A stretch of 64,000 nucleotides of DNA, taken from NCBI RefSeq assembly GCF_003260975.1, contig NZ_CP030041.1, positions 3,778,501 through 3,842,500 of the forward strand, given 5' to 3'. The first letter of the stretch is position 1; each line of letters begins with the position of its first letter. The notes under the pieces were generated by a model. The model saw only the letters and a program-made list of their open reading frames with translations. It searched no databases and was not told where the DNA came from. The DNA comes from Echinicola strongylocentroti (lineage in GTDB: Bacteria; Bacteroidota; Bacteroidia; Cytophagales; Cyclobacteriaceae). The translations under genes were made by a program, and so were the position numbers. Of the stretch, positions 35,453 to 48,006 are shown in pieces.

Positions 35453-35645
35453 TTAAGCAGGTCAAGTTGTTGGAAGGGTATTCAGAGGCTAATCCCGATG
35501 CTCCCATTCCATTCCCAAAAGACAGTTGTTGTTGCAGGAAGTGCGTTTGTTTTGGTATTGTGCCAAGGATCAGATCGGTGAGTTCATTTCTAGTTGGTTA
35601 TGGTAAAGAAAATAGCAATAAAGCGGATTAATTTTTAAAACATCC

Positions 35646-35675
35646 TTTGGTATTAATCTTTATTAGTTAATTTTG
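35646..35675 (+). promoter_or_regulatory. promoter of atpDC
   Basis: TTTG at 35646 and TAATTTTG at 35668-35675 with 18 bp between, 49 bp before the atpD ATG. This matches the Bacteroidota consensus. Confidence 0.65.
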
Positions 35676-35715
35676 CAGTCGAATAATAATAATGCATTAA
35701 TTCCTTTTACATTAA

Positions 35716-37227
<1,512 letters not shown>

Positions 37228-37319
37228 TCATCCCTCTGAGTCTTTGGAGGTACAAATCACAGGGCAAGCCCATTCGTCAGCTTTTCCTGTGATTTTTTAA
37301 CACCAAACTAGTGGTAAAT

Positions 37320-37565
37320 ATGCATTTAGAAATTATAACACCGGACAAAAAGGTATTTCAAGGAGAAGTATCAGAGGCCACATTTCCAGGGGCTTCAGGT
37401 GCTTTTCAGATTTTGAAAAACCACGCTCCTGTGGTGTCTGCGCTAGCAAAAGGAACTGTTTCTTACACCACCAATGATGGGAAGAAGTCTATAGAAGTAG
37501 ATGGTGGTGTAGTAGAGGTAAGAGATAACGAGATCATTCTGCTTGCTGAAAAAGTGACGGATTGA
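37320..37565 (+). CDS. atpC: F1 ATP synthase epsilon subunit
   Basis: The product is about 81 residues from the ATG at 37320 (MHLEIITPDKKVFQGEVSEATFPG); a GTG at 37311 is an alternative. It consists only of the beta-sandwich domain (GAFQILKNHAPVVSALAKGTV, IEVDGGVVEVRDNEIILLAE). The C-terminal helical hairpin that inhibits ATPase in other bacteria is missing, as is common in Bacteroidota. It is co-transcribed with atpD and ends before a terminator. Confidence 0.93.
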   Translation: MHLEIITPDKKVFQGEVSEATFPGASGAFQILKNHAPVVSALAKGTVSYTTNDGKKSIEVDGGVVEVRDNEIILLAEKVTD

Positions 37566-37588
37566 TCCAATAGTAATGATATGAATGA

Positions 37589-37617
37589 AAGCGAACCCGA
37601 AACGGTTCGCTTTTTTT
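37589..37617 (+). terminator. rho-independent terminator of atpDC
   Basis: Arms AAAGCGAACC and GGTTCGCTTT with a CGAAAC loop, then a T tract, about 24 bp after the atpC stop codon. Confidence 0.88.
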
Positions 37618-37649
37618 ATTTAATAGGTTGGGGTAAGTAAATGTCAGGT

Positions 37650-37800
37650 CAAGTGGAAAAGTTGAGGGATTGGGAATGGTTCGGATAGAGCACTGATCGC
37701 GTAGATGATTAAGATCTGCACTGATTTTGTTCATAAACTGGAAAAGCAATTTTAAGAAAGTGGGTCGAAAAGTATTCCCCCAGAAATATTGCTTGATCCT
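37650..37800. repeat. dispersed intergenic repeat (GATGATTAtGATTTGCGCTG family), copy 1
   Basis: It resembles the reverse complement of 54290-54600 and the plus strand of 60222-60330. Shared landmarks are the GCTGAT-CGC-AGATGATTA stretch, the following CTGATTTTT block, and AACTGGAAAAG. A further block at 37757-37800, including CAGAAATATTGCTTGATCC, is shared with 54290-54340 and in part with 49567-49590. Confidence 0.6.
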
Positions 37801-37809
37801 AGATGTCGA

Positions 37810-39015
37810 TCAATTGAAAACTACTTCAATGAGAAAGTTACTTTCTTTTTCCTTGCTTATTTCCTGCTCAAATGGACTTTCTTTCAATAAAAGATATTCC
37901 TCCAATATCCATCCTTGGAGCACGCCTACAAAGGCTTTATTCTTGGCATCAAAAGCTTGAAAAGGTGGTAGGGCGGTTTTGAACCGCTCTGTTTCCACTA
38001 ACGAATGGGCTGAGATAACTGATTTGTTTTTTCTTTTATCGTAGAGTGTTGTGAATGGCTTATGCTTTTCATCGAATGAGGAAAACAAGATTAGGTCTTG
38101 GGACTCGTTCCACGGACCCCTAAATCCGGCATACCCTTCATAAACTTTGATTTTATCTTGGAAAGGAATACTAATGTCAGAGATGAGATTGATGTTTGGT
38201 AGGAAGATTTCTTCTTCGTAGTTATCGGGTAATGGGTTTGGCTGATAATCTAATTTGTATCGCTTGCTAAGCTGCTGGTTGGGCAAGACATTGTAAATGT
38301 AAGGATTATAGTTTTGATAAAACCGGGTGCTGTCCTCTACCGGCCAAAACGGATTCAGCGGACTAGTAATAAGGGCTTTGTTTAATTCATCAGGATAGGA
38401 CAGGGCGGTAGCTTTGAGGTTAAAATCATCATTTAGAAACCCTATCTTATAGTTATTTCCTTCGAAAGGACCGTTATATCCACTGTATCCATTGAAGGCG
38501 ACATATCCACCTTCAGGTATAGGCTCGACATTGCTAAAGAGAATTGAGGGTGGCGTTTTATAGGAACTATCTGGCTCATATTCCTCATTATAAACTACCA
38601 CTTTTTTAAGGGAGTAATCATAAACCTCCAAAGTGCCGTTGTTATTGAACCAGCAGTCGTTTACCTGATTGATTTCCATTGGTCCATTGCCCTGGTGAAC
38701 AAGGCTTTTAATAAAATTCCCTTTTTTGTCGTAAAGGAAAATTTGATCCGTGTCGAGTCTGTCCACTATCACATAGTGCTGCGGCCTGACCAATACTTTA
38801 TGCACATTCCCCAAATGCTGACTTTCATTTTCTTTAAGCTTAATTATGTTAATACTATTTATCCTATCGGAAACATCTGCAGTATCTTTTATACTAGTGG
38901 TATTTATGGTGATATTTTCAACACCGCTCTCTTTAGGCTTTGCTTTTTTCTCAGCACATGCAAGTATTACAATGATGATGATGGGTAAGAATGAGAGTGT
39001 TTGAAAAAAGTTCAT
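37810..39015 (-). CDS. six-bladed beta-propeller lipoprotein
   Basis: The 401 residues begin with a lipoprotein signal whose lipobox ends in ILAC. The body has strand-rich repeats of the propeller type: YVIVDRLDTDQIFLYDKKGNFIKSLVHQGNGPMEI, TLEVYDYSLKKVVVYNEEYE, then IPEGGYVAFNG. The phrase GNFI..L...GxGPxE is the usual mark of the Bacteroidota 6-bladed beta-propeller family (PF17170). It is predicted to be envelope-anchored, of unknown function and often present in many paralogues. It stands alone, converging on atpC. Confidence 0.82.
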   Translation of the reverse strand: MNFFQTLSFLPIIIIVILACAEKKAKPKESGVENITINTTSIKDTADVSDRINSINIIKLKENESQHLGNVHKVLVRPQHYVIVDRLDTDQIFLYDKKGNFIKSLVHQGNGPMEINQVNDCWFNNNGTLEVYDYSLKKVVVYNEEYEPDSSYKTPPSILFSNVEPIPEGGYVAFNGYSGYNGPFEGNNYKIGFLNDDFNLKATALSYPDELNKALITSPLNPFWPVEDSTRFYQNYNPYIYNVLPNQQLSKRYKLDYQPNPLPDNYEEEIFLPNINLISDISIPFQDKIKVYEGYAGFRGPWNESQDLILFSSFDEKHKPFTTLYDKRKNKSVISAHSLVETERFKTALPPFQAFDAKNKAFVGVLQGWILEEYLLLKESPFEQEISKEKESNFLIEVVFN

Positions 39016-39032
39016 ATCAATTTTTTAAATAG

Positions 39033-39767
39033 TTAAGATCCTAAAATTAGAAAAGCGCCTGCTGCAAGGGATGCTCCCAAGAGAGGCCCCACTATCGGTA
39101 CCCAGCTGTAGGGCCAGTCACTACTCCCCTTTCCCTTTATGGGAAGGAACTGGTGGGCCAGTCTGGGGCCGAGGTCCCGAGCAGGGTTGATGGCATAGCC
39201 AGTGGTGCCTCCAAGGGCGAGGCCGATTACCCATACCAATAGTGCGACTGGTAATGCACCTAAAGCACCGAGACCTATAGGGGTGTTGTTGAGGTCCTCG
39301 AGGTTAGCTCCAGTGGTATATAGAATAACAAAAATTAAGACAAAAGTGCCTACTACTTCCGAAAGAAAGTTGGAAGAAAGGTTACGAATGGCTGGCGCAG
39401 TCGCAAACGGTGCGAACTTTAACCCTGGGTCATCGGTGATGTCAAAGTGGTCTTTATACATTAGCCATGTGACAGTAGCCCCGATACCCCCTCCCAACAC
39501 TTGGGCCAAAACATAGCCAGGGACCAAATTCCAATCGAACATTCCTGCGATGGCCAAAGCTACGCTTACGGCGGGATTGAGGTGAGCCCCACTGTGAGGA
39601 CCTGCCACTACCACGCCGATAAATACGCCTAGGGCCCACGCGGTGGTGATGACGATCCAGCCGCCATTGTTTCCTTTGGTTTGTTTTAGGACCACATTGG
39701 CCACGACACCGGAGCCCATAAGCAAGAGTAAGGCGGTGCCTATAAATTCAGCAATATAGCTATTCAT
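39033..39767 (-). CDS. glpF: glycerol uptake facilitator (MIP/aquaporin family)
   Basis: The 244 residues show six membrane helices and two half-helix NPA motifs: HLNPAVSVALA at about 62-72 and GYAINPARDLGPR near 200. The Asp in NPARD and the glycerol-kinase neighbour indicate a glycerol channel rather than a water channel. It is third in the minus-strand set glpD, glpK, glpF, separated from glpK by 109 bp. Confidence 0.93.
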   Translation of the reverse strand: MNSYIAEFIGTALLLLMGSGVVANVVLKQTKGNNGGWIVITTAWALGVFIGVVVAGPHSGAHLNPAVSVALAIAGMFDWNLVPGYVLAQVLGGGIGATVTWLMYKDHFDITDDPGLKFAPFATAPAIRNLSSNFLSEVVGTFVLIFVILYTTGANLEDLNNTPIGLGALGALPVALLVWVIGLALGGTTGYAINPARDLGPRLAHQFLPIKGKGSSDWPYSWVPIVGPLLGASLAAGAFLILGS

Positions 39768-39876
39768 CTAGTCATTGGGTTTCAATGTTAAAAGTTTTGA
39801 GGGTTGAAGGGTTTTAATTGACCTGTCGTTTTAGGGTTCCATTGGCCAAAAAGTCATTGTCCAATATACACAAACC

Positions 39877-41379
39877 TTATTCTTCTACCCAGTCCTTACT
39901 CCTTTCGACAGCTTTATGCCAGAAGTGAAGTTGTTCTTTGATGTCAGATGGTTCTACTTGTGGTGAAAATGACGCTTCTTCCTCCCATAATTGCTGGAGT
40001 TCTTTCTGGTCTTCCCAGTAGCCTACTGCCAGTCCCGCTAAGAAGGCTGCTCCAAGGGCAGTGGTTTCAGTGATTTGTGGACGTTTGACCTCGCTTCTGA
40101 GTAGGTCAGCTTGAAATTGCATCAAGAAATTATTGGCTGAAGCACCTCCATCCACTCGCATTTCTTTGGTTTTGGCCCCAGCGTCTTTTTCCATAGCTGC
40201 TAATACGTCATAGACCTGAAATGCAATAGCCTCCAGTGCCGCCCTCGCAAAATGTGCTTGGGTAGTCCCTCTGGTGATGCCAAAAAAAGCACCACGCGCA
40301 TCTTGGTTCCAATAGGGCGCTCCCAAACCGGTGAGTGCCGGCACAAAATACACCCCTCCATTATCATCTACACTGGTGGCTAAGGATTCACTTTGTTCGG
40401 ATGCTTCGAAGATTGCCAGCCCATCCCTAAGCCATTGAATGGCTGCGCCTCCGATAAATACACTGCCTTCCAATGCGTACTGGACTTTTCCGTTTATTTC
40501 CCAAGCAATAGTGGTCAGCAATTGATTCTTTGACTTCACGGGGTTGCCACCAGTGTTCATGACCATAAAGCAGCCCGTACCATAAGTAGTCTTGGCCATT
40601 CCGGGCTGTGTACAGAGTTGGCCAAATAGTGCTGCCTGCTGATCCCCGGCGATGCCTCCAATGGGTATTTTTGCTGAAAAAACATCTCCAGCAGTGGTGC
40701 AGTATACTTCGCTACTGGATTTTACTTCTGGCAATATGGAAGCTGGAATACCAAAAAACTCCAATAACTCCTCATCCCACTGCTTGTCATGGATATTGAA
40801 GAGCATGGTGCGACTGGCATTGGTGATATCGGTGAGATGTTGCTTGCCATTGGTAAGCTTCCATACCAACCAGCTGTCCACCGTGCCGAAGCAAACTTCC
40901 CCTTTTTCTGCCTTTTCTCGGACACCCTCTACATTATCCAATATCCATTTGATTTTGGTGGCAGAAAAGTAGGCGTCAATGATCAATCCCGTCTTACTGT
41001 TGATCATATCACCGTGGCCTTTGCGTTTCAGGGCATTGCAGTAAGCAGAGGTCCGCCTGTCCTGCCAGACGATGGCACGATATAGAGGTTTTCCTGTTTT
41101 ACGGTCCCAGAGAATGGTCGTCTCCCGCTGGTTGGTAATGCCAATCCCCGCAATTTGGGCAGGTTCGATTTCTGCTTTGGCAATGGCTTCCAAAATTACA
41201 GCCGCTTGGGAAGTCCATATTTCTTTAGCGTCGTGTTCCACCCAACCTGTTTTGGGAAAATATTGTTTAAAGTCTTTCTGAGCGATGGCGACAGATTGCC
41301 CTTTTTGGTCAAAAAGTATGGCTCTTGAACTGGTGGTGCCTTGGTCCAGTGCCATGATGAATTGGTTGTTTTGGGTCAT
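39877..41379 (-). CDS. glpK: glycerol kinase
   Basis: The 500-residue FGGY-family kinase starts [49 protein letters not shown] and [13 protein letters not shown] form the substrate side, and [13 protein letters not shown] plus the FGGY-like [20 protein letters not shown] the nucleotide side. It makes glycerol 3-phosphate, the substrate of GlpD, whose gene ends 4 bp upstream. The phosphotransferase-type regulatory His region cannot be judged by eye. Confidence 0.97.
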   Translation of the reverse strand: MTQNNQFIMALDQGTTSSRAILFDQKGQSVAIAQKDFKQYFPKTGWVEHDAKEIWTSQAAVILEAIAKAEIEPAQIAGIGITNQRETTILWDRKTGKPLYRAIVWQDRRTSAYCNALKRKGHGDMINSKTGLIIDAYFSATKIKWILDNVEGVREKAEKGEVCFGTVDSWLVWKLTNGKQHLTDITNASRTMLFNIHDKQWDEELLEFFGIPASILPEVKSSSEVYCTTAGDVFSAKIPIGGIAGDQQAALFGQLCTQPGMAKTTYGTGCFMVMNTGGNPVKSKNQLLTTIAWEINGKVQYALEGSVFIGGAAIQWLRDGLAIFEASEQSESLATSVDDNGGVYFVPALTGLGAPYWNQDARGAFFGITRGTTQAHFARAALEAIAFQVYDVLAAMEKDAGAKTKEMRVDGGASANNFLMQFQADLLRSEVKRPQITETTALGAAFLAGLAVGYWEDQKELQQLWEEEASFSPQVEPSDIKEQLHFWHKAVERSKDWVEE

Positions 41380-41383
41380 TGTT

Positions 41384-42949
41384 TCAGGTTTTGATCAAAT
41401 ATTTTTCAGCGATTTTATTGAAAGCAGCGATTTCGCTTTCCTCCCATTTTTTGTCTTTTTTTAATTCTTCCGCCATTAGTTTGGCTACTATAGGAGCCAT
41501 GGCCATTGCGGCCGCAGCATCCAGTAAAAGTATGCGAATCCTTCTGGCCAAAAAGTCTTCTATATGCATGGCCATTTCCTCCCTTACGGCCCAGATGACT
41601 TCTCCGGCCACATAGGGGTAATTGGGATGAAGGTATTTGGCATAGGCAGGGGTGTCTTTAATTAGCTGGAGGACTTTTACTGCATCTGTACCATAAGATT
41701 TCCAGTGGTTGTCATCCAAAGTGGGATCACCATAGCCGTGAAATTTGATCTCCCAAGATCGGCTTTCTTTTATTTCCTCTCCAGTGATACGGGAAAAATG
41801 ATCCACTGTGTCCTCGCCCATTTTGCGGAATGTCGTCCATTTTCCTCCTGTCAAAGTGACTAGGCCTGTTTCTGAGATGATGACTTTGTGATTTCGGGAT
41901 ATCTCTTTGGTCTTTACGCTTCCTCCCTGTGGGGCAGCAAGTGGTCGTAGGCCTGCATATACGGTCAGTACATCTTTTCTGGTAGGTTGTTTTTGGAGGT
42001 AATGGCCAGCTGTGTCCAGTATGAAGTTAATTTCCCTAGAGAGTGCTTCTGGCTCTAGTTTAGCTTTTTCACGGATGGTATCAGTGGTTCCTACCACCAG
42101 TTTGCCCTGCCAGGGAACTGCAAATAGCACCCTGCCATCGGAGGTTTTGGGGATCATCAAGGCGTCCTTACCTCCCAAAAAGTACTGTGGTAAAACCAAA
42201 TGGACTCCTTGACTAGGCTGGATCATTCTCGGAGTGCCTTTTTGATCCATTTGGAGGATTTTATCAGCGAATACTCCGGTGGCGTTGACGACCATTCTGG
42301 CCTTTACATCATAGGTTTTTTTATTGATAGTATCCCTGACTTTTACACCATTGGTTTGGCCATTGTTGTCCTTGCTGAGGGCATTTACTTTCATATAGTT
42401 GAGAATGCAGCCGCCCATGTCATCAGATGTTTGGGCAACACATAGGGCGAGTCTGGCATCATCAAACTCTCCGTCTTGATAGACTACCCCACCCAAAAGC
42501 CCCTCTTTTTTGATCTGAGGTAGCCGTTTTATGGTTTCTTTTTTGGAAATATAGGCAGAGTCTCCCAAGCTCAGCCAGCCAGACATCCAATCGTAGAGTT
42601 TGAGCCCCACGGAATAGTAATATTTTGTAGCATGGCTATATATTGGTATGATAAAGGGTTGTACATGGGCAAGATGAGGGGCATTTCTTAAAATTCTTCC
42701 CCGTTCACGGAGCGCTTCCCATACCAGAAGTATGTCCCCTTGGGCCAAGTAGCGCACACCGCCATGAACCAGTTTGGTGCTTCTGCTGGAAGTGCCTTTT
42801 GCAAAATCAGCTCTTTCAAAAAGAGCGACGCTCAAACCTCGTGATAGGGCATCCAAAGCGACTCCCAACCCCGAGGCTCCCCCACCAATTATAACAATAT
42901 CCCAAAGTTGATTTTTTGTTAAATGGCGAAGGTTACTAGTTCTGTTCAT
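41384..42949 (-). CDS. glpD: aerobic glycerol-3-phosphate dehydrogenase (FAD)
   Basis: The product is about 521 residues from the ATG at 42949 ([10 protein letters not shown]). An upstream ATG at 42982 adds 11 residues but lies within an inverted repeat. The FAD-binding motif [22 protein letters not shown] is near 20-40, and [15 protein letters not shown] is the GlpD signature. The C-terminal domain carries [23 protein letters not shown]. It oxidises glycerol 3-phosphate to dihydroxyacetone phosphate at the inner membrane and feeds electrons to quinone. It is the first gene of the glp operon. Confidence 0.92.
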   Translation of the reverse strand: MNRTSNLRHLTKNQLWDIVIIGGGASGLGVALDALSRGLSVALFERADFAKGTSSRSTKLVHGGVRYLAQGDILLVWEALRERGRILRNAPHLAHVQPFIIPIYSHATKYYYSVGLKLYDWMSGWLSLGDSAYISKKETIKRLPQIKKEGLLGGVVYQDGEFDDARLALCVAQTSDDMGGCILNYMKVNALSKDNNGQTNGVKVRDTINKKTYDVKARMVVNATGVFADKILQMDQKGTPRMIQPSQGVHLVLPQYFLGGKDALMIPKTSDGRVLFAVPWQGKLVVGTTDTIREKAKLEPEALSREINFILDTAGHYLQKQPTRKDVLTVYAGLRPLAAPQGGSVKTKEISRNHKVIISETGLVTLTGGKWTTFRKMGEDTVDHFSRITGEEIKESRSWEIKFHGYGDPTLDDNHWKSYGTDAVKVLQLIKDTPAYAKYLHPNYPYVAGEVIWAVREEMAMHIEDFLARRIRILLLDAAAAMAMAPIVAKLMAEELKKDKKWEESEIAAFNKIAEKYLIKT

Positions 42950-42960
42950 AGGGTGTGATG

Positions 42961-42982
42961 ATGAGTTAAAAATGTAACTCAT
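42961..42982. promoter_or_regulatory. inverted repeat upstream of glpD
   Basis: Arms ATGAGTTA and TAACTCAT with a 6-bp centre, ending 12 bp before the glpD ATG at 42949. The position fits an operator or an mRNA hairpin controlling the glp operon. The regulator is unknown. Confidence 0.4.
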
Positions 42983-43139
42983 ATAATTTATGAAAAATCA
43001 GGACTATAAGCCAATGCAAATAAAGAATTTTGAAACTAAGGAGTTTATAGAGGTAAATATAAGAGACAGGGATGCTTACAGCTGTTCTAGATTCCTTGTA
43101 AGTTGAAGGTGTATTTATCTACCTAGGGGGTAGGAGGGC

Positions 43140-43760
43140 TTACTCCCAGGTACTATAACTTTTCTTCGGTTCATCCTTGATCTTTCCTCCACCAAATTGG
43201 ATTCCTAGCCCTATGCTGAAAAAATCACTGATGTCTTTTCCGGTGATATGGTAGGTGACGTTCATCCGGAATTTTCCTGCGATGATGCCCATTCGCGGAG
43301 CAAAGCCAAAATTCACTTCGTTTCCTATTTGGTTGAATATGGTACCATCGTCTGAATCTACGATTTCGTAATCGCTTCTTCTGTACATTCCTGCCATTAC
43401 CCCTACAAATGGACGAGTGTTTTCCCTGCCAAAAAGGTATTCTCCCGTTAGGGATAAGTTAGAAATCGCTTGCGCACGATAGGTGGCTTCTTGATGGTTG
43501 AAGAGCGATTCCCCTTGTCCTAGAATATTGCTGCCCAGTTGAAGACCAATGTTCAATTGGTCATTTATACCATAACGGGGCTCTACAAAGAACCCTCCAC
43601 CAGTAGTAAGCTCTGATTGGGTAGGAAAAGTCAGGTTGATGCCAACGTCTACCTTGAAGGGCTTATATAAGCGAGTAGCTCCTGATGGATCAGAGGACTG
43701 CGCCTTTGAAACAAAAGGAGAAAGGGTAAATAGAGCTATTATAAGTACAATGTATTTCAT
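43140..43760 (-). CDS. outer membrane beta-barrel protein, unknown
   Basis: The 206 residues begin with a signal peptide ending VSKAQ. Strands follow with alternating pattern: FKVDVGINLTFPT, GGGFFVEPRYGINDQLNIGLQLGSNIL, AISNLSLTGEYLFG, RPFVGVMAGMYRR, VNFGFAPRMGIIAGKFRMNVTYHITG, and IGLGIQFGGG. This looks like an eight-stranded barrel of the OmpX/PorT size class. No specific family is assigned. It stands alone between the glp operon and the nrd terminator. Confidence 0.68.
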   Translation of the reverse strand: MKYIVLIIALFTLSPFVSKAQSSDPSGATRLYKPFKVDVGINLTFPTQSELTTGGGFFVEPRYGINDQLNIGLQLGSNILGQGESLFNHQEATYRAQAISNLSLTGEYLFGRENTRPFVGVMAGMYRRSDYEIVDSDDGTIFNQIGNEVNFGFAPRMGIIAGKFRMNVTYHITGKDISDFFSIGLGIQFGGGKIKDEPKKSYSTWE

Positions 43761-43918
43761 TCAAAGTAGTTTTCACTTGTTCTATAACAGAAAGAATCCT
43801 TTGGTTATTCTTGTTGTCCTGTTTTGGTGGAACGTTGTAAGACCGAAATATAACACTTTTATTTTCAGGGAAGTGAAGCTTTTATTTAAAAAATAATGTG
43901 TTGCTGTAAAAATGATAC

Positions 43919-44014
43919 TTTAACCCAGAATATACATTGGCCTATCTATTACGATCCGAAATTGCTTCAAAATCAGCTTTCATAACGATTCCTAATGCAT
44001 AAACCGGGGTTTAA
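43919..44014. repeat. degenerate inverted-terminus repeat
   Basis: It starts TTTAACCCAGAATATACATTGG and ends CCTAATGCATAAACCGGGG. The CAAAATCAG core of the long copies is retained, and the apex region is deleted. It lies beside the nrdA terminator. Confidence 0.6.
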
Positions 44015-44021
44015 CTAAATG

Positions 44022-44052
44022 AAAAAAGCCTGACGTTTGCCAGGCTTTTTTT
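44022..44052 (-). terminator. rho-independent terminator of nrdBA
   Basis: Arms AAAAAAGCCTG and CAGGCTTTTTT with A and T tracts on either side. On the minus strand it follows the nrdA stop by about 20 bp. Confidence 0.85.
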
Positions 44053-44070
44053 GTAGGGAATCAGTTATGA

Positions 44071-46470
44071 TTAACTTCCGCACATTTCACAATCATCAGG
44101 ATTGTCAAGTGAGCAGGCTATGGCATCTTGATTGTTGCTTTTGTTGGCTTCTTCCGTCTGGGCAGCAGCGTCTTGAGCGTCTTTTAGACCTGCCTTGTCC
44201 ACGGTAAATTGGATGGCACTTGTTGCAGCTTTGGAGCGCAAGTAGTACATGCCTGTTTTTAATCCTTTTTTCCAAGCGTAGAAGTGCATGGAAGTTAACT
44301 TTCCGAAGTTCGGTTCTTGCATAAATATGTTCATGCTTTGTGACTGGCAGATAAAAGCTCCTCTATCGGCGGCCATATTGATCACGACCTTCTGGGAGAT
44401 TTCCCAAACGGTCTTATAAAGATCTTTAATGTTTTGAGGTACTTCCGGCATGTCCTGAACAGAACCATTGGCGGCGATGAGCCTGTTTTTCATGGAATCA
44501 TTCCATAGCCCCAATCGGATCAGGTCTTTCATCAAGTGTTTGTTCACTACGATGAATTCACCCGAAAGTGTTCTTCGGGTATAGATGTTTGAAGTGTATG
44601 GTTCGAAACATTCGTTGTTACCAAGAATCTGAGAGGTAGATGCTGTTGGCATTGGGGCGACCAAAAGAGAGTTTCTTACCCCGTATTTAGCCACTCTTTC
44701 TTTCAGGTCTGCCCAATTCCATCGGCCTGATTTTGGCGTCACCCCCCAAAGGTCAAACTGGAATTGTCCCTGAGAAACTGGTGAGCCTTCATAGGTTTCA
44801 TAAGTTCCTTGGATTTTTGCCATTTCCATGGATGTTTCCATGGATGCATAGTAGATAGTCTCGAAGATGTCTTCATTGAGCCCTGCAGCTTCTTCACTGT
44901 CAAATGGCATTCTGAGTAAGATGAAGGCATCAGCCAATCCTTGCACACCGATCCCGATAGGACGGTGTCTAAAGTTGGATTTTTTGGCTTCTTCCACAGG
45001 GTAATAGTTGATGTCGATTACCTTGTTGAGGTTTTTGGTGACCACTTTGGTGATTTCATACAGTTTTTGGTGATCAAAGGATTTTTTGCCTTGACTGTCG
45101 GTCTTGATGAATTTAGGCAATGCTATGGAGGCGAGATTACACACCGCCACCTCATCTGGAGAGGTGTATTCCATGATCTCGGTACATAAGTTAGAAGACT
45201 TGATAGTACCGAGGTTTTTTTGGTTGGATTTACCGTTAGCAGCATCCTTGTAAAGCATATAAGGCGTGCCGGTCTCTATTTGGGATTCAAGGATTTCAAA
45301 CCAAAGCTCTTGGGCCTTTACCGTTTCGATGGCTCTGCCTTCTTTTTCATATTTCTCATAGAGTTTTTCAAACTCCTCTCCGTGGCAATCTGCTAGTCCC
45401 GGTGCTTCGTTTGGACAGAAGAGTGACCAATCTTCATTGGCTTCTACCCGCTTCATGAATAGGTCAGAAATCCAGAGGGCATAGAAGAGGTCCCGCGCTC
45501 TCAATTCTTCTTTACCGTGATTTTTCTTTAAGTCCATGAAGTCCTTGATGTCTGCGTGCCAAGGCTCAAGGTAGATCGCAAAGCTGCCTTTTCTTTTTCC
45601 TCCTCCTTGGTCCACATAGCGGGCGGTCATGTCAAAGTTTCTCAACATAGGGACAATACCGTTGGAGACGCCGTTAGTTCCTCGGATATAAGAGCCTTTG
45701 GCTCTTACGTTGTGGATAGAAAGACCAATCCCACCAGCGGACTGGGAGATCTTGGCGCATTGTTTCAAGGTGTCATATATACCATCGATGCTGTCGTCCT
45801 TCATGGTAAGGAGGAAGCAAGAGGAAAGCTGTGGCTTAGGTGTACCGGCATTGAACAAGGTCGGTGTAGCATGGGTAAACCACTTTTCGGAAAGCAATGT
45901 GTAGGTCTCAATGGCGGCGTCAATATCCTCTTTGTGGATACCGATGGCTACACGCATGAGCATATGCTGGGGACGCTCCACCACTTTGTCGTCAAGCTTG
46001 ATCAGGTAGCTTCTCTCCAAGGTTTTGAACCCGAAAAAGTCGTAATTGAAATCCCTGCTATAGTCGATAGCTTCGTCCAGGCGAGCGGCGTGTTTTTTAA
46101 CAATACCATAGACATCGGGAGCGATAAGGGCAGCATTGTCACCTGTTTTGGGATTGACATAGGTGTACAGTCTTTTCATGGTGTTTGAAAAGGACTGGCT
46201 GGTAGTTTTGTGCAGGTTGGATATGGCAATGCGGGCAGCAAGGATGGCGTATTCCGGATGCTTCACGGTCATGGATGCGCAGACTTCTGCTGCCAAATTG
46301 TCCAACTCTGAAGTGGTGACACCATCATAAAGTCCGTCAATTACTTTTTTGGCGACTTCGATAGGCTGGATGTACCTAGAGTCTAGGTTGCCACAGAGGT
46401 TTTCTATCCTAGTGGTGATCTTATCGAATCTTACCGATTCTCTTCTGCCGTCTCTTTTGATTACTAACAT
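44071..46470 (-). CDS. nrdA: ribonucleoside-diphosphate reductase alpha subunit (class I)
   Basis: The 799 residues include an N-terminal ATP-cone (about 1-95; [18 protein letters not shown]), so allosteric activity control by dATP is likely. The catalytic site shows [12 protein letters not shown] and [24 protein letters not shown] with the N-x-C-x-E triad, and [27 protein letters not shown]. The C-terminus ends DDCEMCGS, the CxxC pair that passes electrons from thioredoxin. It follows nrdB by 33 bp and ends at a terminator. Confidence 0.96.
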   Translation of the reverse strand: MLVIKRDGRRESVRFDKITTRIENLCGNLDSRYIQPIEVAKKVIDGLYDGVTTSELDNLAAEVCASMTVKHPEYAILAARIAISNLHKTTSQSFSNTMKRLYTYVNPKTGDNAALIAPDVYGIVKKHAARLDEAIDYSRDFNYDFFGFKTLERSYLIKLDDKVVERPQHMLMRVAIGIHKEDIDAAIETYTLLSEKWFTHATPTLFNAGTPKPQLSSCFLLTMKDDSIDGIYDTLKQCAKISQSAGGIGLSIHNVRAKGSYIRGTNGVSNGIVPMLRNFDMTARYVDQGGGKRKGSFAIYLEPWHADIKDFMDLKKNHGKEELRARDLFYALWISDLFMKRVEANEDWSLFCPNEAPGLADCHGEEFEKLYEKYEKEGRAIETVKAQELWFEILESQIETGTPYMLYKDAANGKSNQKNLGTIKSSNLCTEIMEYTSPDEVAVCNLASIALPKFIKTDSQGKKSFDHQKLYEITKVVTKNLNKVIDINYYPVEEAKKSNFRHRPIGIGVQGLADAFILLRMPFDSEEAAGLNEDIFETIYYASMETSMEMAKIQGTYETYEGSPVSQGQFQFDLWGVTPKSGRWNWADLKERVAKYGVRNSLLVAPMPTASTSQILGNNECFEPYTSNIYTRRTLSGEFIVVNKHLMKDLIRLGLWNDSMKNRLIAANGSVQDMPEVPQNIKDLYKTVWEISQKVVINMAADRGAFICQSQSMNIFMQEPNFGKLTSMHFYAWKKGLKTGMYYLRSKAATSAIQFTVDKAGLKDAQDAAAQTEEANKSNNQDAIACSLDNPDDCEMCGS

Positions 46471-46503
46471 GCTAACTTGGAGTTTAAGGTTGGGAAAAGG
46501 GTA

Positions 46504-47487
46504 TTAAAAGTCTTCTTCTACAGAAAACTTCGCTGAATCAGAGGCATCTTTGCCTTTCATGACCCCAGCTTTCTGATAATCGCCCACCCGCTTCTCAAAG
46601 AAGTTGGTCTTGCCCTGCAGAGAGATCATGTCCATAAAGTCAAACGGATTGGTGCTGTTCCATACTTTTTCACAGCCCAATTCTAATAATAGCCTATCGG
46701 CTACAAACTCAATATACTGACACATCAAATCGGCATTCATACCGATCAGCCTTACAGGAAGGGCGTCAGTTACAAATTCCTTTTCGATGGTTACTGCATC
46801 TTGGATGATTTTCGAAACGGTATCCTTAGGGAGAGGATTTTGGATATGCTCCGTGTAGAGGTGGCATGCAAAATCACAGTGGAGTCCTTCATCCCTTGAA
46901 ATCAGCTCGTTGGAGAAGGTTAATCCAGGCATTAGGCCACGCTTTTTCAGCCAAAAGATAGAGCAGAAAGATCCTGAGAAGAAGATCCCCTCCACTGCGG
47001 CGAAAGCTATCAGTCTTTCTTGAAAATCACCCTCGTCAATCCATCGCAATGCCCAGTCAGCTTTTTTCTTCACGCAGTCCAAGTGCTCGATGGCATTGAA
47101 CAGGCGGTCTCTTTCTTTTGGTTCTTTAATATACGTATCAATTAAAAGACTGTAGGTCTCCGAGTGGATGTTTTCCATTGCTATCTGAAAGCCATAGAAG
47201 AACTTGGCCTCGGTGTACTGTACTTCTGCCACAAAGTGCTCTGCTAGGTTCTCATTGACAATGCCATCACTCGCAGCAAAAAACGCCAAAACATGGGATA
47301 TGAAATGACGCTCGTCATCAGTCAGGTTTTTCCAGTCTTTAAGGTCCTGACCTAGGTCTATTTCCTCTGCTGTCCAAAAACTAGCCTCCGCTTTCTTATA
47401 AAATTCCCAGATGTCATCATGCTGAATAGGGAACAATACAAATCTGCTACTATCTCCTTGTTCTAATATGGGTTCCGTTTTTTGCAT
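46504..47487 (-). CDS. nrdB: ribonucleoside-diphosphate reductase beta subunit (class I)
   Basis: The 327 residues hold the diiron-tyrosyl radical site: [30 protein letters not shown], then [18 protein letters not shown] with the Glu and His ligands and the likely radical Tyr, and [15 protein letters not shown] near 190. The C-terminus ends in KFSVEEDF, the tail that docks on NrdA. It is first in the nrdBA operon, with a very long upstream spacer (47488-48864) shared divergently with rplU. Confidence 0.95.
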   Translation of the reverse strand: MQKTEPILEQGDSSRFVLFPIQHDDIWEFYKKAEASFWTAEEIDLGQDLKDWKNLTDDERHFISHVLAFFAASDGIVNENLAEHFVAEVQYTEAKFFYGFQIAMENIHSETYSLLIDTYIKEPKERDRLFNAIEHLDCVKKKADWALRWIDEGDFQERLIAFAAVEGIFFSGSFCSIFWLKKRGLMPGLTFSNELISRDEGLHCDFACHLYTEHIQNPLPKDTVSKIIQDAVTIEKEFVTDALPVRLIGMNADLMCQYIEFVADRLLLELGCEKVWNSTNPFDFMDMISLQGKTNFFEKRVGDYQKAGVMKGKDASDSAKFSVEEDF

Positions 47488-47825
47488 TACGTCAGTCAGT
47501 TTTAATATGTCTTCAATTTATTTATAATCTCACGGCGTTTATTATTATGAAAATACCTTTCGTTGTCGAAAAATGCCTGATGAAGAGCAGTTTTTCCCAG
47601 AGCCGTACAACAAATATCACCAACAATTTCCAGAAAAAAAACCATAGGTTAGGACGAAGAATTAAGTTGTTGACTATTGGTCAATTTAATGATAAAATAT
47701 TATATATCAATGTGTAAAGGGTGTTAATTTAAAGTTAACATTCTATTAAAACGGCATTTATAGGGCATTCAGAAGGGGTGGAAAAAAAGTTAAAAAAATC
47801 TCCAAACCTAAATTCAAGCATTTTT

Positions 47826-47840
47826 TTGACTTTGAGTCAA
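47826..47840. promoter_or_regulatory. palindrome TTGACT-TTG-AGTCAA in the nrdB upstream region
   Basis: Perfect 6-bp arms about 340 bp upstream of nrdB. It is operator-like in form. Its distance from nrdB leaves the target unclear. Confidence 0.3.
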
Positions 47841-48006
47841 TATATTGGTCGGCATATAATTTACTGTAAGTCAGATTATTGTTTTGTTTTTTAATTGTGA
47901 AACAAACAACTGTTTGATTTTCAAATCCTAAACAAAAGCAAGCTATTTATGGATAATTTTCAATTGATAATTTCAATGAGTTTTCGTAGCTCATTATCCT
48001 ATAGTT

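Noticed and set aside
35453..35645. Frame continuing past the NlpC/P60 gene (part of 35413-35631)
   Set aside because: It begins inside the peptidase gene in another frame and lacks a start of its own in the spacer.
45556..46188. 210-codon plus-strand frame opposite nrdA
   Set aside because: A shadow of nrdA; its sequence has no recognisable features and nrdA is certain.
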